From Clostridiales bacterium (GTDB taxonomy: Bacteria > Bacillota > Clostridia > Oscillospirales > Oscillospiraceae): a stretch of 64,000 nt of DNA. The notes beneath the pieces are model-generated. The model saw nothing but the letters and a program-made list of their open reading frames with translations. It was not told where the DNA came from and made no database searches. The stretch is taken from contig SFKX01000001.1 of the NCBI GenBank assembly GCA_004553625.1, positions 124,001-188,000 of the forward strand. Reading direction: 5' to 3'. The number at the start of each line of letters is the position of its first letter. The stretch's first letter is position 1. This document shows, in pieces, positions 48,757-55,598 of the stretch. A program made the translations under genes and the position numbers.

Positions 48757-49812
48757 TCAGCCGAGCAGGCCCAGCTCCCTGAAACCCGCCTCAAACGGCG
48801 CGCGGACCATCCCCCGCTCCGTGATGATGCCGGTGATGAGCCCGGCCTCCGTCACGTCGAAGGCGGGGTTGTAGACCCCAACGCCCTCCGGCGCCATGCG
48901 CTTTGCATACCACAGCTCCGTCACCTCCGAGCCGTCGCGGAACTCAATGGGTATCTCCGCCCCGGAGGCGATCGCGGGGTCTATCGTAGAGCTCGGCGCG
49001 CAGACGTAGAAAGGTATGCCGTAGTGCGCGGCCAGTATCGCCACGCCCGAGGTGCCGATCTTGTTGGCCGCGTCCCCGTTGCGGGCGACCCTGTCGCAGC
49101 CGACGAATATTATGTCAACCTTGCCCGACTTCATCAGCGAGGAGGCCATGTTGTCGCACAGGAGCGTGGTATCGACCCCGGCGGAGACCATCTCGAAGGC
49201 CGAGAGCCGGGCGCCCTGGAGGAGCGGGCGGGTCTCGTCGCAGTAGACGCGCAGGCCCTCCAGGCCGGCTTCGAGCGCGGCGTAGACGGGCGCGAGCGCC
49301 GTCCCGTATTTTGCTGTGGCGAGGGTCCCCGAGTTGCAGTGGGTGAGGATGCCCATGCCGGGGCGCAGGAGCTCCAGGCCGCAGCGGCCTATGCTCCGGC
49401 TTATCTCGATGTCCTCGTCCATTATGGCCTGGGCCTCACGGCGCAGCGCCCGGCGTATCTCGCCGGGCTCCCCGCCACGCACGGCGGCATAGGCGCGGCG
49501 CATCCGGTCCAGCGCCCAGAAGAGGTTCACCGCCGTCGGTCTTGAGGCCGCCAGCGCGTCGCAGGCGGCCAGGAAGCTCTCCTCCAGCCGCTCGTCCGTG
49601 GCGAAGCGCGCGGCCAGGTAAGCGCCGAAGGCCGCCGCCACGCCTATCGCCGGGGCGCCGCGCACGCGCAGCATGCGTATCGCCTCGCAGATGTCCTCCG
49701 TCTCCCGCAGGCGGAGATACCGGACCTCGTTGGGAAGCAGGGTCTGGTCGATGATGACGAGCGCGTCCCCGGCTTCGGAAAGGCGCACGGTGTCGATTTT
49801 CAGCGGGTCCAT
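48757..49812 (-). CDS. mtnA: S-methyl-5-thioribose-1-phosphate isomerase
   Basis: A 351-residue isomerase of the methionine salvage pathway, turning methylthioribose 1-phosphate into methylthioribulose 1-phosphate. It belongs to the eIF2B-like family. The catalytic residues C159 (ILTHCNSGTLAT) and D240 (FVGCDRVARNGDAANKIGT) are in place, with VRGAPAIGVAAA near 50-61. The ATG at 49812 is chosen with the ribosome site GAGGTGAT 8 bases upstream; a GTG at 49824 overlapping the TetR stop is the alternative. No other methionine-salvage gene is in the window, although a PNP/MTAP-family phosphorylase is 8.6 kb away. Confidence 0.92.
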   Translation of the reverse strand: MDPLKIDTVRLSEAGDALVIIDQTLLPNEVRYLRLRETEDICEAIRMLRVRGAPAIGVAAAFGAYLAARFATDERLEESFLAACDALAASRPTAVNLFWALDRMRRAYAAVRGGEPGEIRRALRREAQAIMDEDIEISRSIGRCGLELLRPGMGILTHCNSGTLATAKYGTALAPVYAALEAGLEGLRVYCDETRPLLQGARLSAFEMVSAGVDTTLLCDNMASSLMKSGKVDIIFVGCDRVARNGDAANKIGTSGVAILAAHYGIPFYVCAPSSTIDPAIASGAEIPIEFRDGSEVTELWYAKRMAPEGVGVYNPAFDVTEAGLITGIITERGMVRAPFEAGFRELGLLG

Positions 49813-49820
49813 GTGAGTGA

Positions 49821-50450
49821 TCACCTCGCGTCTGTATTTTGCTCGGCTATGCCGAAGATGAGCAGGTCCAGGAGCCTTCCGCTCCGCTCGACCATCTCCT
49901 CCACGCTCCGGACCCCGCCGGAGGTGAAGGCGTCCAGGAGGGTCTTGTACGCCCGGTCTATCGCCTCGAAATAGAGCTGCAGTTCCTCCCGGCTGTGGCC
50001 GGGCCTGGGCTGCAGGCGCTCCGTCAGCCGGAGCGTGAAGCGGCGGTTGAGCTCGCTCAGGGGCGCGTGCAGGGCCTCGATGCGCTCCTCCAGACCGCGA
50101 GGCGTCCGGAACATCGCGTTCTCAAAGATCGCCTTCTCCACGGGCCGCTCCCCGAAATACCGCTCCCGCGCCAGGAAATATTCGCGTATCGCGGAGCGGG
50201 GCTCCAGCGCGTCCAGCCGCTCCAGCAGCGGCTCCAGCCAAAGGCGCAGGCCCCCGAACACCTCCTCCACGCAGCGCAGGAACAGCTCCTCCCTGCCGCT
50301 GAAATAGTGGTACATCATCCCCTTGGAGATACCGTGTCCGGCGCAGATGCCGTCCACTGTCACGCCCTCGTAGCCCAGCTGCGAGAACTCCTGCGCCGCC
50401 GCCTCAAGTATTGCCGCGCGGCTGCGCTCCTGTCTTTCGCTCTGCTTCAT
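49821..50450 (-). CDS. TetR family transcriptional regulator
   Basis: A 209-residue regulator with N-terminal helix-turn-helix (RAAILEAAAQEFSQLGYEGVTVDGICAGHGISKGMMYHYFSGREELFL; recognition helix about 43-52) and an all-helical ligand domain. The start ATG at 50450 follows GGAGGTGG at a good distance and gives a 47-base overlap with the antiporter gene ahead of it, so the two are cotranscribed. It probably represses the antiporter-tetR-mtnA unit through the paired palindromes at 51713-51762. Confidence 0.92.
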   Translation of the reverse strand: MKQSERQERSRAAILEAAAQEFSQLGYEGVTVDGICAGHGISKGMMYHYFSGREELFLRCVEEVFGGLRLWLEPLLERLDALEPRSAIREYFLARERYFGERPVEKAIFENAMFRTPRGLEERIEALHAPLSELNRRFTLRLTERLQPRPGHSREELQLYFEAIDRAYKTLLDAFTSGGVRSVEEMVERSGRLLDLLIFGIAEQNTDAR

Positions 50451-51687
50451 GCTCCGCTCCACCTCCCTCGGCCCGGCCAAGCTCTCCGGCCAGCTCGAAG
50501 CCCTTCTTCGCCAGGATCACGGCTATGACCTCGTTTATGACGGCCGCCGCCGCTATCGTCCCCTGGATGAGCTCGGCGCAGTCCGGCGCGGGGGCCGCCA
50601 GCGCCGACACGGCTATCCCCGTGAACAGCAGCGAGACGCCCGAGTGCGGCAGCAGCGTCAGGCCCAGGTACTTCCGCACCGTCCCCGGCGCGTGCGACAT
50701 CGCCGCGCCCGCCCGAGCCCCGAAGTACTTGCCCAGCGCGCGCGATATTATGTAAACTGCGGTATAGATCCCCGCACCAAATACGAGATGGTAGTCCAGC
50801 GGCGCGCCCAGGCCCAGGATGATGACCAGCATACACAGGCCGATGGCCGGCTGCATCGCGGACATGATGCCGTCCAGCTGCGCGCCGTCTATGAGGTTGG
50901 CAAAGGCCGTGGAAAAGGCCATGCCCAGCAGCAGGAAGTTGAGCGCGGGCAGGGGCAGCACGGCGGAGTTCAGCCAGAGGCCGAGCGCCGCGGTGGCCAG
51001 CAGCATGGCCAGCATTACGCAGAGCGAGGCCGCCCTTCCGCGCAGCCGCCTGAGCAGGAGCCCTGCCGCCGCGCCCGTTACCGCGCCTATGAGCACCGGC
51101 AGGAACACCAGGAACAATATCCCCGCAACGGAGACCTCCGCCTCGGAGACCGCCGCCGTCACTCCCGCCATGACCAGGAAGAACACCAGCGCCGCGACGA
51201 GGTCGTCCAGCACGGCCATGGGTATCAGCGTGCCGGTGACCGGCCCGGCCGTTTTCATCTCCGCCACGATGGAGAGCGAGGGCGCGGGCGCCGTGGCGAG
51301 GGCTATGCCCCCGAACACCAGCGCCAGGTAGAGCGGCGTCCCGGTGAACGCGAATATCGCCGCGAACACCGCGGCCACGCAGACGAAGGTCCCCAGGGAC
51401 TCCGCCAGCGTCATCACAACTATCTGAGCGCCGGAGCGGCGCATCCGCTTCCAGACGAGCTCCGTGCCTATCATGAGGCCCGCTGTACACTCCATCACGC
51501 TCTCGGCTACATTATACCACTCCGCGTCAAGCAGCGCCTGGTCCACCAGCCCCAGCGCGTGCGGACCCAGTACCATCCCCGTCAGCAGCCAGCCCAGTAT
51601 CGCCGGCAGCTTCAGCTTCGAGACCAGCTTCCCCATCAGATAGGCCGCCGCAACCGCCAGCAGCAGCCTCAAAAGCTCCGTCAACAT
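50404..51687 (-). CDS. Cation:proton antiporter (CPA2/KefB-like)
   Basis: A 427-residue membrane protein with about 12 helices, related to the Na+/H+ and K+/H+ exchangers of the CPA2 group (KLPAILGWLLTGMVLGPHALGLVD at about 27-50; MAVLDDLVAALVFFLVMAG near 158-176, with the paired acidic residues DD of the ion site). There is no C-terminal TrkA-N domain, only a short charged tail. It would exchange Na+ or K+ for protons. The ATG at 51687 has AGGGGTGA upstream; a longer in-frame start lies in the operator and is rejected. First gene of the TetR-controlled unit. Confidence 0.87.
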   Translation of the reverse strand: MLTELLRLLLAVAAAYLMGKLVSKLKLPAILGWLLTGMVLGPHALGLVDQALLDAEWYNVAESVMECTAGLMIGTELVWKRMRRSGAQIVVMTLAESLGTFVCVAAVFAAIFAFTGTPLYLALVFGGIALATAPAPSLSIVAEMKTAGPVTGTLIPMAVLDDLVAALVFFLVMAGVTAAVSEAEVSVAGILFLVFLPVLIGAVTGAAAGLLLRRLRGRAASLCVMLAMLLATAALGLWLNSAVLPLPALNFLLLGMAFSTAFANLIDGAQLDGIMSAMQPAIGLCMLVIILGLGAPLDYHLVFGAGIYTAVYIISRALGKYFGARAGAAMSHAPGTVRKYLGLTLLPHSGVSLLFTGIAVSALAAPAPDCAELIQGTIAAAAVINEVIAVILAKKGFELAGELGRAEGGGAEHEAERKTGAQPRGNT

Positions 51688-51712
51688 ATGCTTCACCCCT
51701 GTGAAAAAATAT

Positions 51713-51762
51713 AGACGATATCGTCTGTTTTCACATTCTAGCACATATAGACGACATCGTCT
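51713..51762. promoter_or_regulatory. Two 14-bp palindromes, probable TetR operators
   Basis: AGACGATATCGTCT (51713-51726) is a perfect palindrome. AGACGACATCGTCT (51749-51762) differs by one central base. They are 36 bp apart centre to centre, between the antiporter start and the divergent rlmB gene, and flank a -10-like TAGAAT on the minus strand. The arrangement fits cooperative binding of a TetR dimer of dimers. They may also influence rlmB. Confidence 0.85.
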
Positions 51763-51832
51763 GTAAATTTTCCTTGAACGTTTCGGGGCGAGGGGGTATC
51801 ATGGTGTAGACAAAATTGCGGAGGGTGTGGGC

Positions 51833-52582
51833 ATGGACGAGTTCAAGAACGAGATGATAGAGGGCCGCAACGCGGTGCTGGAGGCGCTGCGCGCGGGGCG
51901 CGCGTTGGACAAGGTCTATATCGCCCGCGGCGAGACGGACAAGGCCCTGGCGCACATCGCGGGCCTGGCGCGGGAGCGCGGAGTAAGCGTCTCGGACTGC
52001 GACCGCAGAAAGCTCGACGCCATGAGCGTCACCAAGGCGCACCAGGGCGTCATTGCGGTCTGCGCCGTCCGCGAATACGCCAGCCTGGACGACATCCTCG
52101 CCCTGGCCGAGTCGCGGGGCGAGGCGCCCTTCGTCGTCGTCTGCGACGAGATATCGGACCCGCACAACCTCGGCGCCATCATACGCAGCGCGGAGTGCGT
52201 CGGGGCGCACGGCGTGGTCATCCCCAAGCGCAGGAGCGCCGGGCTGACGGCCGTCGTCGGCAAGACCAGCGCCGGAGCCGCGGAGCACCTGCCCGTCGCG
52301 CGGGTGGCGAACATCTCCGCCGCGCTGCAGGAGCTCAAGGACCGCGGGCTCTGGGTCTACGGCGCCGCAGCCGAGGGCAGCTCCCCCATGTGGGAGACGG
52401 ACCTCACCGGTCCCCTCGCGCTGGTCATCGGCTCCGAGGGAGAGGGCCTCGGCAGGCTCGTGCGCGAGCGCTGCGACTTCCTCGTCAGCATCCCCCTGCG
52501 CGGCAAGGTGGGCTCGCTCAACGCCTCCACCGCCGCCGCCGTGCTCATGTACGAGGTCCTGCGCCAGAAGCTCGCAAAGTGA
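51833..52582 (+). CDS. rlmB: 23S rRNA 2'-O-methyltransferase, TrmH/RlmB family
   Basis: A 249-residue SPOUT methyltransferase. An N-terminal substrate-binding domain opens with EGRNAVLEALRAGRALDKVYIA (about 9-30). The knotted catalytic domain carries the three family motifs: DEISDPHNLGAIIRSAECVGA (motif 1), PLALVIGSEGEGL (motif 2) and IPLRGKVGSLNASTAAAVLMYE (motif 3). RlmB methylates G2251 in the 23S P-loop; close relatives act on other rRNA or tRNA sites. The ATG at 51833 has GGAGGG 7 bases upstream; a GTG at 51827 is less well placed. Confidence 0.93.
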   Translation: MDEFKNEMIEGRNAVLEALRAGRALDKVYIARGETDKALAHIAGLARERGVSVSDCDRRKLDAMSVTKAHQGVIAVCAVREYASLDDILALAESRGEAPFVVVCDEISDPHNLGAIIRSAECVGAHGVVIPKRRSAGLTAVVGKTSAGAAEHLPVARVANISAALQELKDRGLWVYGAAAEGSSPMWETDLTGPLALVIGSEGEGLGRLVRERCDFLVSIPLRGKVGSLNASTAAAVLMYEVLRQKLAK

Positions 52583-52597
52583 CGCAATAAAAACAGC

Positions 52598-52628
52598 AGC
52601 GCGCCCCCACAAAGGGGGCGCGCTTTTT
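52598..52628 (+). terminator. Rho-independent terminator after rlmB
   Basis: Perfect 11-bp stem AGCGCGCCCCC (52598-52608) and GGGGGCGCGCT (52614-52624) followed by T5. Convergent gene follows. Confidence 0.92.
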
Positions 52629-52634
52629 GCGCTC

Positions 52635-53237
52635 TCAGCTCCGGAGCCCGTCCCTCACGGACAGGAGCCAGGGGAGGACGGCCTCGCTCAGGAGGCGGTG
52701 ACCGGTCTCCGTCAGGTGTACGCCGTCAAAGTCCAGGCTGCCGGGCCGCTCCGGCGCGCGCAGGAAGTCCAGGCCCAGCCTCGCGGCCAGCCCGCCGTAG
52801 AGCTCCGCCAGGCGGCCGGACTCGTGGATGAGCCGCCGCTCGTTCACCCAGGCCCCGGGCCGCATCGCAGGCGGGGAGATCAGCAGTATCCGCGCCCCCG
52901 CAAGCTCCGGCAGGCGCCGCGCATACTCCAGAAACACCTCCATCCGCTCCGTCACGTCCTCCGCCGTGAAGTCCGGCTCCATCAGCAGGTCGTTCCCGCC
53001 GAGCATCACCGTCAGCGCATCCACAGCGCCCGCCCGCGTCAGCTCGAAGGCCGCCCTGCTCAGCTGGTACTCCCGGTGCGGTATGCCCCGCCCGTTCTCG
53101 CCGCGCTCTGTGAGCTCCACGCCCGCGCGCTCCGCAAGCAGGCAGGGCCAGCGCACCGTCTCCCCGTAGCGCCCGCCCAGATACGAGCGCGGGTCGTAGC
53201 CGTAGGTGTTGGAATCCCCGAAGCACAGGAGCCTCAT
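52635..53237 (-). CDS. SGNH/GDSL-type esterase or lipase
   Basis: A 200-residue hydrolase with the four blocks of the family: FGDSNTYG (catalytic S9), a Gly block (GENGRG, about 46-51), LGGNDLLM (N82) and the C-terminal DGVHLTETGH containing the catalytic Asp and His. No signal peptide is seen, so it acts in the cytoplasm, perhaps on acetylated sugars or small esters. It starts four bases after the HAD phosphatase stop and forms an operon with it and the AAA+ ATPase. Confidence 0.9.
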   Translation of the reverse strand: MRLLCFGDSNTYGYDPRSYLGGRYGETVRWPCLLAERAGVELTERGENGRGIPHREYQLSRAAFELTRAGAVDALTVMLGGNDLLMEPDFTAEDVTERMEVFLEYARRLPELAGARILLISPPAMRPGAWVNERRLIHESGRLAELYGGLAARLGLDFLRAPERPGSLDFDGVHLTETGHRLLSEAVLPWLLSVRDGLRS

Positions 53238-53241
53238 GCCC

Positions 53242-54039
53242 TCAGCCCTCCAGCACCCGCGCCAGCTCCGCCACGTCCGCCATCACCCAGCCGGGCTTCG
53301 TCGCGCTCTCCGCCAGTATCTCCGGCGTCGTCTCGCCGGACATCACCAGCACCGACTGCGCCCCCGCGTTCACCGCAACGGCTATGTCCGTATACAGCCT
53401 GTCCCCCACGCAGCAGATCTCCGCGTTCGGCACGCCGGTGAAGCCGGATATTATGTCAACCATGCTCCGGTTCGGCTTGCCTATGTAAAAGGGCTTCACC
53501 CCGGAGGCGGCGGTCAGCAGGGCGCAGATGCTGCCGCAGTCCGGCAGGACCTCGCCCGCGGGCATCGGACAGACCCAGTCCGGGTTCGCCGCGACAAAGG
53601 CCGCGCCCCGCCGCAGGAAGTGGACCGCCCTGTCCAGCTTCTCATAGGTCAGCGTCGTGTCGAAGCCGACGCAGACCACGCCCGCCTCCTCGCCCTGCGC
53701 AAAGGGTACGCCGTAGCTGCGCAGCTCGTCCAGGAAGGCCGGCGTCCCAACAGGGTAGACCGGGACGCCGGGGTAGCGCTCCGTCAGGTACATGCCCGTC
53801 GCCATTCCGGAGGTGAACACGTTCTCCATCTCGCAGGGGAAGCCCAGGCCGCGGAGCCGGTTTACATAATCCACTCCGGCCCGTGAGGAGTTGTTGGTGA
53901 GGTAGATATACCGTCTGCCGGTTTTGGCGAGGGTCCCTATAAAGTCCACCGCGCCGGGGAACACCTCGTCTCCGAGGTAGAGGGTGCCGTCCATATCCAG
54001 CAGGAAGAGACGGCAGGCTTTGAGAGCGTCGTAGTTCAA
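53242..54039 (-). CDS. HAD-IIA family phosphatase (NagD-like)
   Basis: A 265-residue HAD-superfamily hydrolase: motif I LLDMDGTLYLGDEV (D15, D17), motif II LTNNSS (about 48-53), CAP type C2, motif III region (FYIGKPNRSMVDII, conserved Lys) and motif IV CCVGDRLYTDIAVAVNAG. NagD relatives dephosphorylate small sugar phosphates or nucleotides such as 4-nitrophenyl phosphate in vitro. The start is TTG at 54039, overlapping the AAA+ gene stop (TTGA), with GAGGA upstream. Confidence 0.92.
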   Translation of the reverse strand: MNYDALKACRLFLLDMDGTLYLGDEVFPGAVDFIGTLAKTGRRYIYLTNNSSRAGVDYVNRLRGLGFPCEMENVFTSGMATGMYLTERYPGVPVYPVGTPAFLDELRSYGVPFAQGEEAGVVCVGFDTTLTYEKLDRAVHFLRRGAAFVAANPDWVCPMPAGEVLPDCGSICALLTAASGVKPFYIGKPNRSMVDIISGFTGVPNAEICCVGDRLYTDIAVAVNAGAQSVLVMSGETTPEILAESATKPGWVMADVAELARVLEG

Positions 54040-55481
54040 GTGTCGTTGTCCTCCTCGTCAATATCGCGCAGGTCCTCCGGAAGGAGGGCCATCAGCTCTT
54101 CACGCCCGGGCTTTTCCAGGGCCGCGACCCGGTTCGCCTGACGCGCCACGGCGTCCTCGAAGATATTGCGCACCGTGCGCCCGTTGCCGAAGTTCTCGTC
54201 CCGCTCTTCATAGAGCCGCTCGAACATCTGCCCGGCTTCGGTTTCGGCCTCCGGACTCAGGCTGTAGCCGTTTTTCTCGCACTGGAGCCGGAACATGGCC
54301 ATGAGCTCCGGGCCATTGTAGTCCGGGAAGTGGATATATTTGTTGAATCTCGACTCCAGGCCGGGGTTCGAGTGGATGAAGTCCTCCATCGGCCCGTCGT
54401 AACCCGCGACGATGACGACGAGCTCGTCCCTGTGGTCCTCCATGGCCTTGAGCAGGGTCTCTATCGCCTCGCGGCCGAAGTCGTTCTCGCCCCCGGCGGC
54501 GAGGGAATAGGCCTCGTCTATGAAGAGGACGCCGCCAATGGCCTTTTTGACGACCTCGCTCGTCCTGAGCGCGGTCTGGCCGACGTAGCCGGCGACGAGC
54601 CCGGAGCGGTCCACCTCCACGAGCTGGCCCTGTTTGAGCGCGCCGACTGCGGCGTAGAGCCCGGCCAGCAGGCGGGCGACGGTCGTCTTGCCGGTGCCGG
54701 GGTTGCCGGTAAAGACCATGTGCAGGCTCATGGGCGCGCAGGGCAGGCCGTTTTCCTCGCGCAGGCGGCGGACCTTGATGAGATTCACAAGGCTGCGGAC
54801 CTCGCGCTTGACGCTCTCGAGCCCGATGAGCGAATCGAGCTCGGCCATGAGCGAGTCGAGATCCGGCTTTTCCGCCGGTTTTTCCTCCGCTTCGGCGGAG
54901 GTCTCCGCCCCCTCGCCGGAGGGCTGGGCGCTGCCGGAGGCCGGGTGCTTTTCGATGAACGAGGGCTCGCCGCTCGTGACGAAGTCGCGCGCGTTGAGGG
55001 CGGGCTTCGAGGGTTTGACGCCCGCGGAGTCGCAGACGGCGGAGAGCCTGTCTGCGCAGTCGGTGATGAAGTCGGCCTCCGCGGAGCTGACGTCGTCGTC
55101 CACGGCGGCGAGGTGGAGCAGGATGTTCGTGACCATGCGGACGAACACGCGGGAATAGTCCCGGCCCTCGCGGGCGTCGCGCTCGGCGAGGCTCCAGAAG
55201 AACATGGGCGGGAGGACCTCCTTTGCGGAGCAGACCTCGCCGGTGAGCTCCCAGAGCAGGCGCGTACCCTTTGAGCGGCCCTTGGAATAGAGCTCGTTCA
55301 CGGCGTCCACCTGGGCCTGTGTGACCGCCCCGGCCCTGGCCCAGAGCCCCACGGCGCAGCTCTGCATGAAGGCATCCAGCTCGCGCGCGCAGGCCCTTCC
55401 CGCGACGCGGTAAAAGGCCTCGGTATTTTCGACATAAACCTTGTGCAGCTCCTCCGGGGAGCGCTTCCACGACGTGGGCAT
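54036..55481 (-). CDS. AAA+ ATPase (CbbX/SpoVK-like) with TerB-like N-terminal region
   Basis: A 481-residue protein. Residues 1-150 are helical, with a TerB-like segment (NILLHLAAVDDDVSSAEADFITDCADRLS). A low-complexity Ser/Glu/Ala linker lies at about 170-205. A CbbX/SpoVK-type AAA+ module follows (about 210-460): GLESVKREVRSLVNLIKVRR, Walker A GNPGTGKTTVARLL, pore loop GYVGQTA, Walker B GVLFIDEAYSLA, sensor VIVAGYDGPMEDFI and arginine finger region LESRFNKYIHFPDY. Such ATPases remodel protein complexes (Rubisco activase CbbX; SpoVK in sporulation). The target here is unknown. The ATG at 55481 has AGGAGGTG upstream. Confidence 0.9.
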   Translation of the reverse strand: MPTSWKRSPEELHKVYVENTEAFYRVAGRACARELDAFMQSCAVGLWARAGAVTQAQVDAVNELYSKGRSKGTRLLWELTGEVCSAKEVLPPMFFWSLAERDAREGRDYSRVFVRMVTNILLHLAAVDDDVSSAEADFITDCADRLSAVCDSAGVKPSKPALNARDFVTSGEPSFIEKHPASGSAQPSGEGAETSAEAEEKPAEKPDLDSLMAELDSLIGLESVKREVRSLVNLIKVRRLREENGLPCAPMSLHMVFTGNPGTGKTTVARLLAGLYAAVGALKQGQLVEVDRSGLVAGYVGQTALRTSEVVKKAIGGVLFIDEAYSLAAGGENDFGREAIETLLKAMEDHRDELVVIVAGYDGPMEDFIHSNPGLESRFNKYIHFPDYNGPELMAMFRLQCEKNGYSLSPEAETEAGQMFERLYEERDENFGNGRTVRNIFEDAVARQANRVAALEKPGREELMALLPEDLRDIDEEDNDT

Positions 55482-55551
55482 TTCGCACCTCCTGCCAGAC
55501 ATATGCGTCTATTATATACCGTACCCTCGCGCAGAGGCAATAAGTCAGGAT

Positions 55552-55585
55552 AAAAAAGCAAGGCGGCAAAACTCTGCCGCCTTGC
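55552..55585 (-). terminator. Terminator after the VanW-family gene
   Basis: Perfect 11-bp stem GCAAGGCGGCA (55558-55568) and TGCCGCCTTGC (55575-55585), followed on the minus strand by T6 (A6 at 55552-55557). Only about 70 bases remain before the AAA+ gene start, so that operon has its own promoter in 55482-55550. Confidence 0.92.
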
Positions 55586-55598
55586 ATCTCTCTGGCGC

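Noticed and set aside
48570-48794. 74-codon minus-strand frame upstream of nrdG
   Set aside because: It covers the nrdG promoter and NrdR-type box and the end of mtnA; composition is not protein-like.
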